Position numbers and translations under genes: made by a program. 64,000 nt of DNA from Mycogone perniciosa (Eukaryota > Ascomycota > Sordariomycetes > Hypocreales > Hypocreaceae): NCBI GenBank assembly GCA_025331125.1, contig JAOALB010000082.1:80964-144963 (forward strand), given 5' to 3'. The notes beneath the pieces were generated by a model that saw only the letters and a program-made list of their open reading frames with translations, had not been told where the DNA came from and did not search any database. Below, in pieces: positions 57,089 through 64,000 of the stretch (the first letter of the stretch is position 1; each line of letters begins with the position of its first letter).

Positions 57089-58775
57089 TTAACGCAGCTG
57101 AATGTCACTTTCATGCCTCCAAAGGTCCAACTCTCCCTTCCAACCTTTATTCAGGAACATTGCCGCGATCCGACGTCTTTGAAGGGGCAAGTCGTCAGAC
57201 TCGTAGGCCGTCATGGGGTCCAACCCTAAAGCAAGACACATTGCATTTGTAATAACGTGAACACCACAGTCGTGACCGTTAATCTGTTTTGGTGTTTGTA
57301 TTCCCTCCTCCACCATCTCCCACCCATCCACTCTGCCCATGACTTGCCGGACCCAGGCCAATCCCACACGCAGGGCCACTTTATCGGACTTTCCAAAGGA
57401 ATCAATGTGGAATACTTTCTTCTCAATAGGTCGGATAACAAGTAACGTCCAGTGATTTCGACCGCAGATGGGTATGAACACCCCGTGAAGACTCTCAAAA
57501 TTCTCCTTCGTCACGCCTTTCTTAGCAGTCCAGCTTGCGGTTGAAGGACCCCGGTCGAGCAAGAGCTTGTTGTAGAAGAAAGAGCTCATGAATACAAACT
57601 GGCGCTTCTTCTTTCCCTTCTCAAAAATTTCAAAATTTAAAGTCTCATTGAGCTCCTTCTCGAGTGCCGCAAGGGCCCCGTTGACTATTTGATCATCAAG
57701 CCATTCCGTCGCCCTCACCAAACGCTGAAAGTCGCGTTTTCTCAGCTCGGACCTATCACAAGTCGTGGCCAGGATCTTCTCCTGGTCCCTTTCGTCCATC
57801 GTATCCTCAACTGCGTACTCCCATTTTTTGCTGAGAGGTCTGACCACTTTTTTGTGAGGCCCCAAGAAGCTCCTCCTGGTGCGATCGGCATCCCTTTCCA
57901 TTTGGAAGCAAAACTCCACTTCTTCAACCAGATCGAGTGCTTCTCTATGAGCCTCCTCCCGAAGCCTTTGCTCTTTCCTCCCGAGACGCTCTCGTTCCTC
58001 TCGAGTCTTTCGCATGTCCTCAAGATGCGTTTTTGACTGATCACTAATTTCAAGACGTTCAATCGACGGCATGGCAACAATTTCTTCGATGCGGTTGGAA
58101 GAAATGGTTTCGTCATTTTTTTCTTGCGGGAGCTCGCCATGGGTATTGTTTGATCGCATGTGGAGGGTTCGTGTCTGGCCAAAGTCCACCAACTCGCCAG
58201 AGTTCAGGGAGCGGTCCTCGCTGTCCACCACATTGGCTCCCTGACTGGCTCGCAGTGGAGGTGACCCATGCAAATGAGCGGTGATTTCCAGCCATACATC
58301 GCCGGTATCTTTATCATCCACACTCTCAGTTGGTGCTTGTGTAATCTGTGTAAATTTTTCTTCTAATTGTGTGTTGTCACTTCCACATTCGGTTTGTAGC
58401 TGCGTAGTCGACGTGGATTCCGGACGGGACCAATCGAATCGACGTTGGTTTTTGACGCGATCCATTAGAACTGACTTGAGCGGTGTAGTCGCCTGCGATG
58501 AGGACATGACTTCGGGGTCAGAGGATGAAGTAGTTCGAAGTGCATCTTCAAATTCATTCTCATCGGCAGGCTTGGATTGTGCTTCATGACTCTCTTGGCC
58601 ATGTTGGGAGGAAGGAGACGAGTCTTCAGTGGGCATGAGCCGGCGACGTTTTGGCGCGTGATAACCTGGCAGGAAGTCAATACATGCGGCAAAATCAAGG
58701 CGAGAGCGACTTACTTCGTAGACCGAACAGCAACATTTCCTCCATGGCTGCCGCCACATGGCGGGCAATCATCAT
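57089..58775 (-). CDS. Ulp1-type SUMO-specific cysteine protease (C48 family)
   Basis: Proposed exons 58775-58715 and 58665-57089 give 545 residues. The 49-nt intron (GTAAGT ... CTGCCAG) shifts frame and joins MLLFGLRS to YHAPKRRRLMP. The C-terminal 210 residues are the protease: WLDDQIVNGAL near the entrance, His425 (GRNHWTLLVI), Asp442 (FHIDSFG), Gln481 and Cys487 (QINGHDCGVHV), so the catalytic triad is complete. A charged coiled coil (about 250-300, KTREERERLGRKEQRLREE) precedes it; the N-terminal half is Ser/Thr-rich and probably disordered. Such enzymes process the SUMO precursor and remove SUMO from targets, usually at nuclear pores. The N terminus is uncertain: the frame stays open for 50 more codons upstream without an ATG (see findings). 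A transposon-linked C48 protease is less likely because no element ends are visible. Confidence 0.8.
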
Positions 58776-58958
58776 AACACATAGGCCGATTTCTACGACC
58801 ACGTCGATACACAGGCGTTTGGAACGGTCACAGAACTTATTCCAGTTGCATTCTTTGCAACAAATTGGAAAACCTTCGTCGTCAAGGACGGTTTGGTGGT
58901 TATAGTCGTTAGATGAATCCCGGTTCTAGCGGGTTTCATCGACGTTAGATGCGGCCAT
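58776..58958 (-). other. Open leader frame with in-frame TAG upstream of the Ulp1-like gene
   Basis: From an ATG at 58958 in good context (AAAATGG) the reading is MAASNVDETR, then TAG at 58928-58926, then 50 open codons in the same phase that run directly into the proposed ATG at 58775. The open part is cysteine-rich (ICCKECNWNKFCDRSKRLC). TAG might be a real stop of a short upstream ORF, a splice acceptor, or a disabling mutation. Confidence 0.4.
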
Positions 58959-58963
58959 TTTGA

Positions 58964-59170
58964 GAAAGAGCACGCGCAAAAGCACAGTAAAAAGCACTTG
59001 GAAGGTAGTATAGAGCACGTGTAGAGTGGTAGTAAAGAGCACGCGCAAAAGCAGTAGTAAAAAGCACTTGGGAAGGTAATAGAAAGCACTTGAAAAGTAG
59101 TAGAAAGCACGTGAAGAGTAGCAGAAAGCACTTGAAGAGTAGTATAGAGCAAGTGTAAAGCAGTGAGCAA
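58964..59170 (-). repeat. 21-bp minisatellite upstream of the Ulp1-like gene
   Basis: About ten degenerate units with consensus GTAGTAGAAAGCACTTGAAGA on the plus strand. A longer double unit beginning AAAGAGCACGCGCAAAAGCA occurs twice (58964 and 59034). CACGTG E-boxes arise at 59016-59021 and 59108-59113, and several units carry the near-match CACTTG. Spacing of 21 bp keeps a minus-strand frame open (units like YYSSSAF). Confidence 0.85.
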
Positions 59171-59214
59171 AGCTGTAGGTTGAAAGTGTCAAGTTCGTTC
59201 TTGTAGATTGTCTG

Positions 59215-59286
59215 AACAGAAGTTGAAACTGAGGAGCGAGAAGAAAAAGAAGAGCAAGGACGAGGGGGGGATGCGGGTTCTTATAG
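59215..59286 (-). promoter_or_regulatory. Probable promoter: TATA-like box and CT-rich initiator
   Basis: On the minus strand CTACTATAAG (about 59286-59277) is followed by a C/T-rich tract (CCCCCCCTCGTCC, TCTTCTTTTTCTTCTCGC) and a TCTACAAGAACG leader. This is the usual layout of a strong fungal Pol II promoter. It points at the minisatellite and the Ulp1-like gene, so the repeat would be transcribed as 5' UTR or intron. Confidence 0.5.
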
Positions 59287-60725
59287 TAGGAAAGACGCGT
59301 TGGGTGATCTGATCATCGCGTCTTGGACGCCAACTCTCTTCTGCCTGACGCCACTTACCCTTCTGGGAGAAAGCCACTCGATTCTTGGACACTACTCGGT
59401 TGTGATGCGCCACTCGCTAATCGAGGGGTTGCTGTCCAATAAAGACGATCGGGAAAAAGGTCACTGAGGAAGTATCGCGTTGGCAAAGATCGGGCGCTGG
59501 AGGTCGCTGTGATGCAGGTGGTGATAGTTGTTGAAGTAACTAGAAGTTAGTGGATGTTGGCGGACGTTGGTGGATGAAATTCCCGAAGAGGGGCAGACAC
59601 ACACCGCCCAATTCTGCCGCCGGGGTGCATGATCTGATTCCGCTTCATGATTGGTCGATCAAAATTCCATATAACCGTGGAAATTTACCCGATCTGGCAG
59701 CGCTGAGTAGACAACAATGACATCCAATGCCTGGCTGACAGTGAGTTATCCGTGTAATAAGTGGTGATATGGTTATTTTTTAAGGCCTGTTTCATTGACC
59801 GCCCGAATGGCAGGCTTCAGCTTTCCTGGGAACCGCGTAGGTACCTAGTTACCAAGGCTTCCAGTTTGAATTTGCAGGTAGGTGTCATGTACTTAGTAGG
59901 TACCAGCGAACTAGTCGAGTGACAATCAAGATACAAAGCTCAAAACAGCCAATTTCTTCAATCGACATCTCAGCGAATAAAAGGAGAAAGAAACGACTTG
60001 TACTCCGTATTTTTCTGGAATAATGTATAGCTAAAACTAACTAACATATATTTGAGCTCTATACCATTAATGTTTAAGCACTTATGGTTTGTCATTGGGA
60101 GATATATCCTTGGCACCTAGAGATTGCATGTACTACTAAGTACTGACCAGGTAGTAGTACCTGCGGCGGATTTGACTTTAAGGTTTAGGTGTAGTTTCAA
60201 TGGTACGTACTTCGTACGATCGCATACAGGTACATAAGCCTCTTTACATTAGAGGTACCCGGTACTCTCTGATAGGTACTGGACACCTGTGAACGCTGTT
60301 TATTCCCTATTGTTTCCGACTCGGCAGAGTAGAGGCGATGCGAGAGGTAACATGTACTAGGTACAGAAGATATATGCATGAAAATGTAAGCTACAACTCA
60401 CAGGCAAATGACAGCACGAGTCGCTTTTCGCAAGGAAAACGCGCCACGGATTAAAATGGGTAACGCGTGTGCGCGTCAAGTACCAAAACAGACACACTGC
60501 ATCATATCTTTGCGTCATACGGTGTATGGTTACGTCATTCTTCATGGTCTACGGAGTATCTCTAGGTATTCATGCCCTCTCCTAGCCACATCAAGCAGTG
60601 GTCTAACAGTTAGTAGTAGTTATCTACATAAGTACAAACGCTTCCATCAAAGAGTTACTCCAAGGGTATCCATGAGAATAGGTACGAAGGACAACAGCAG
60701 CAACCCTCTTCCTCTGTGAGATCCC
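59287..60725. other. Gene-free spacer between monooxygenase and Ulp1-like gene
   Basis: AT-rich with TACC/GGTA words (GTAGGTACCTAGTTACC near 59840), TACTCCGTA at 60001-60009 and TACGGAGTA at 60550-60558. No coding signal seen. Confidence 0.5.
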
Positions 60726-62852
60726 TTATAGTTGAGATGTAGCACCTCCAAGCTTCTTGGTGCAGAAGGCGGAGAAATAATCATTCAAAGCCTCAATTGT
60801 TCCAGAGCCCTCCACCAGTGCAGCCACCATGCCAACGTAGCCATCCGGTCGAACGACAACAACACCACCCTTCTCCTCATGTAGACCCATCTTGGCGTGC
60901 GCCGGTGCCTCTGCGTTCGGCACACGACGGTCCCACCGATCATCGGCATAGATATGGTCTCGATAGCGGGCTAAAACGTCGGGGGCATCCCGTGAGATCT
61001 CGATTTGGTGCCTCTTTGCTGCGAAAATGGTGCAGAGCGTGAAGAAGTGACTATGCGGGTTATGTTTCTCGTGGTGTGAAACCTGGTCAATATCTGACCG
61101 AGCATATGCTGCGTAAAAAGACTTTTTGCTGTTTAGGTGCTTTGCCAGATCGCGAATTGCAGTGCGGTTTCTGATTGGATTTCCAGCAAAAATGAAGACT
61201 CGAAACGATCCGTTGAGAGGCACCTCCTGCTCCAGGTGTACCACATTGGCATCGACAACCCTTGTGACATCTGAGCTTGTGAACAGACGGCCAGTAACCA
61301 GCTTAATACCATCTGGTTGTATGAGAGGCGACTGGGCCGGATGGCTTGGTGACCAGTTCAAGGCGTTACCTTGATATGACACGCCGTATCCACTCGTAAA
61401 CTCACACGATTCCTTAAAGGTTTTTATGAATTCGTTTTCAGCATCCTGACCTGCCTTGGTTTCCGAGGCTGCCTGCACTTCGTGCTGGGCAGGAGGGCGT
61501 TGAGAGAACAGTTTCGCGTATCTGTTATCGAAATCAAGAAGTGTTTCTGCCACGGCCTTTCGCTCAGACTCATAGGTGGCCAGGATATCTCGTTTTGCAA
61601 ACCCACCCTCCACAGCGTGGATTTTCCAGGCCAAGTTGAGGGCATCAAGAAATGCTGTGTTCATGCCTTGACCGGCTTTAGGCTAAGGGTAAGGACAGAC
61701 ATTTAGCATTCATAAGGACCAAACGTGAGTATATCGGTGTTACTACTTACGCTGTGTGTGTGGCAAGCATCGCCACCTAGAAAGACTCGTTCGTCCAAGG
61801 TGTACTTGTCCGAGATGCCCTGTCCGATTGGATATACGGAATACCACTCGACATGCTCCCATTCAATGGAATAAGGTTGCAAAATCCTCTGAGCTGATGC
61901 CTGGACCTCGGCTTCGGTAGCAGTTCTTCTCGGGCTCCAGTCGGCGTCCGTTGAAGAGGCAATCTGGATGTAGAGACGGACCATGTTGTCCTCACGGGGG
62001 ATCACCATAATGGAGCCGTGCTGGCTGTGGATTGTACATTTCATCTGTTTCCGTGGTTAGTTCCAGGCATCAAATAGCCATGAGTTTTCATTGAAGCCAA
62101 CCTTGATATCGGGGAAGTCAGTCTTGACTACGCCATCCATAACACCCCAAACATAGGCAATAGGGTCTTTATGCTGAACCTGAATATTGAGCTGCTGCCT
62201 CACGAAGGACCTTGCGCCCTCGCCACCAAAGAGGTACTTGGCCCGCAAGGTCTCTTTGGCAGTGCCATCAACATGCTCCACCTCAACATGCACAGGATAC
62301 TCAGGATTCTCGTTGCTGTCGGAGCGGAAGCCCTTGATGGTCCATGGTCGCTGGACCTTGACGCGATTTTTCTCGAGGTCGGCGATGAATACCCGCTCGA
62401 TGTGACCCTGGTGCAACAATGTGGTAAATGGATAACGGGCATCTATAAAACTCGGGCAACTGGCCCAGGTGCCCGTCCTGGCGATGCCTTGTCCAGACTC
62501 TGACGGATCCCAGAAGGCAACCTCGTACACGCGAGCGGGATTGTGAGCCATGATGGCCGATTTTAGTCCCATGTTCCGTAATAAATCGAGAGAGCGAGGC
62601 TGGATTCCATCAGCTCGGCCGGTTGGCGTCGGCTCAGCTCTGTTATCAATGTGTCTGATGCGGTAACCCCATCGAGCGAGACATGTCGAGAGCATCAGAC
62701 CGACAGGTCCAGCTCCAACGATTACTGAAGCAGCGAATATGTCAATATCAAACCCGGTCACCTGGCCAAGTGACCCGTGCTACCTGAGGAGGCGGGGTCG
62801 TACCGATATCATAATGATTAGATGTATCCGGGTCTGTGGTGGTGGACGACAT
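60726..62852 (-). CDS. FAD-dependent monooxygenase, phenol 2-monooxygenase type
   Basis: Four exons on the minus strand, 62852-62804, 62724-62102, 62044-61751, 61682-60726, encode 640 residues. The Rossmann motif VIVGAGPVGLML starts at 17, with the E/D and R of the FAD fold (RHIDNRAEPTPTGRADGIQP). FGGEGARSFVRQQL carries the DG-like position and FLGGDACHTHSPKAGQGMN the GD motif (Asp316) contacting FAD ribose. The C-terminal thioredoxin-like domain (VVVRPDGYVGMVA) matches phenol hydroxylases. These enzymes hydroxylate phenolic rings with NADPH and O2; the substrate here cannot be told. Splicing at HTHS/PKAGQG restores the conserved motif. It stands alone, with no visible cluster partner. Introns are 79, 57 and 68 nt. 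Confidence 0.9.
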
Positions 62853-62900
62853 GGCTGTTGTGAGAGAGAGGATGAAAAGAAAACAATGGACAAACTGGCC

Positions 62901-62946
62901 CGAGACGAAAGACACGAGAGACGAAAGACGAAAGACGAAAGACACA
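62901..62946 (+). repeat. (GACGAAA)n heptamer repeat
   Basis: Interrupted tandem GACGAAA units, in the leader/promoter of the monooxygenase gene (50-95 bp upstream of its ATG). Confidence 0.8.
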
Positions 62947-64000
62947 GGACGTCTATTATCTGGTCACAACGATTCACCGGCGATGATCAAGAATGCGGCA
63001 GCTGGGACATGATTGTGACGGGCGGCCAGGTGATATTATATATCCGGAGCCCCGGGGGGCGGGAGCCCGGAGCCTGCACCTGCAGCTCAGGCTCCGACCC
63101 GAGAGAGAGACCGAGAGGTGCCTTTGATGAGGCGTGTTCATGGCAGACATTGGCTTGCAGCACTAAAACCGGCATAGAATTCGGGAGCAGGGAGCAGGGA
63201 GAAGGGAGTAAGAGTAAGACTAATAGTACTCCGTACGGGACCCATATCTTGGCAAGAATTGCTGACACAGGGTCCCAGTACTACTACAAGAAAAGACCAG
63301 TTCAAGCTAAATCAGTGGATCGGACCCGTAAACGGTCTGGAGAGCAACGACTATGAAGGATCGGACGTCGGACCATATTATGTCTAGTAGTATGTACTAC
63401 GAGCACTAGTAGTTGTTTGCCCAAAGTTATTCCATCTTCCTTTTCCTCCCGTCCCTACTTACTTAGGCAGGTATCTACCTGTGTATATGCACAAAGGCGT
63501 CTGAAGTCTGAAACATCTCTTGCGAGGTAGTATTACGAGTGGTAGTACTACTAGTACGTACTATAACTACATACATGTAAAGCCACATGGTGGATCGATA
63601 ATGTCCTGTTGCTTTGCTTATCCTAGTCCGTAGAATTGTGGGGTTTGCGCCGCCGCGGAGGCGGCAAAATGCAAAATGCAGCGCCATGGCCGGGAACAGA
63701 TATCGGCACATGGTTGAGGAGTGGGTTGGGGCGCATCAATACGATGCATGCCCATGGCAATTCCATCTCTCCGCGTGAACCAGCACTACTAGCACAGCCT
63801 TTGAATGCATCCTCCATACTCCGTACAGTTAGGTCCTATTACCACGTGCACCAAACGATACTCGTAGTACTCCGTACTACTACCTAATACAAGCCGCAGT
63901 GTGTTGCAGTAGGTTAACTCCCGACTCGTTTGCCGCTACTTGTTCAAACAAGTTGAGACCGAATACACACGGCATGCCGGGGGGGGGGGGGGTTTTAACA
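62947..64000. other. Gene-free right end of the window
   Basis: Upstream region of the monooxygenase plus spacer. Contains GTACTCCGTAC words at 63226-63236, 63827-63836 and 63867-63877. Ends near a 14-base G run (63979-63992). No coding signal seen. Confidence 0.5.
63979..63992 (+). repeat. Poly-G run
   Basis: Fourteen consecutive G residues eight bases before the window end. Real mononucleotide tract or base-calling artefact; the length is unreliable. Confidence 0.7.

Noticed and set aside
58926..59192. Hydrophobic open frame across the minisatellite (YYSSSAF-like units)
   Set aside because: It has no ATG before the MAAS methionine; the open frame follows from a 21-bp repeat lacking stops. 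Kept only as a leader feature.
60726..62852. Secondary-metabolite cluster around the monooxygenase
   Set aside because: No synthase, transporter or regulator is visible nearby; only about 1 kb remains to the right, so a cluster beyond the window cannot be judged.
1..64000. CRISPR arrays, insertion sequences or retroelement ends
   Set aside because: No regularly spaced direct repeats with unique spacers, terminal inverted repeats or reverse transcriptase/transposase motifs were found; the organism is a eukaryote.

Overview
The window is nuclear DNA of a filamentous ascomycete. The evidence is the intron style (about 45 spliceosomal introns, most 49-145 nt, GT...AG, often with a CTAAC/CTGAC-like branch site), intron-bearing histone H3 and H4 genes in divergent orientation, a single-chain five-domain AROM enzyme, a fused LCM-Kelch-JmjC Ppm2, and a fungal-type Rpn4-like factor. 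A Sordariomycete, possibly Hypocreales, is my inference. Nearly all recognisable genes are conserved single-copy housekeeping genes; I found no transposon, gene cluster, CRISPR array or prokaryotic feature.

Layout: 1-4293 (+) C-terminal part of an IRA/neurofibromin RasGAP, cut by the window edge; 5246-10025 (+) ARO1 pentafunctional shikimate enzyme; 11699-13612 (-) Rpn4-like C2H2 factor with a perfect PACE box in its own leader; 16540-17053 (-) histone H4 and 18446-18971 (+) histone H3; 19711-24823 (-) RPA190, the largest RNA polymerase I subunit, divergent from 25172-26707 (+) PRP3 of the U4/U6 snRNP; 27203-27319 (-) intron-containing tRNA-Met; 28332-31446 (+) DDHD phospholipase; 31815-34720 (-) RAD3/XPD helicase in ten exons including a 10-nt microexon; 36707-38889 (+) Pps1-like dual-specificity phosphatase; 39468-41056 (-) ATG18, divergent from 41677-45379 (+) PPM2/TYW4; 46038-48225 (+) GUT2 mitochondrial glycerol-3-phosphate dehydrogenase; 49994-50920 (-) RGS-domain protein; 57089-58775 (-) Ulp1-type SUMO protease with an unusual repeat-bearing leader; 60726-62852 (-) FAD-dependent phenol-hydroxylase-type monooxygenase.

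The genes do not form a pathway. They cover Ras/G-protein signalling (IRA, RGS), aromatic amino acid synthesis, proteasome regulation, chromatin, Pol I transcription, splicing, repair/TFIIH, autophagy, tRNA modification and glycerol catabolism. From about 48.2 kb rightwards gene density falls, with a 6.2-kb gap at 50921-57088, and microsatellites become frequent.

The most conspicuous unexplained signal is non-coding: a 10-bp palindrome-like word TACGGAGTAC (reverse complement GTACTCCGTA) and its sister TACGAAGTAC recur some 25 times or more, in every large intergenic interval and not in the coding exons I read through. Other points worth attention are the 21-bp frame-preserving minisatellite and in-frame TAG upstream of the Ulp1-like gene, two frame-preserving stop-containing introns in the RGS gene, and the PACE box at the Rpn4-like gene. 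I did not see a clear new multi-gene system.
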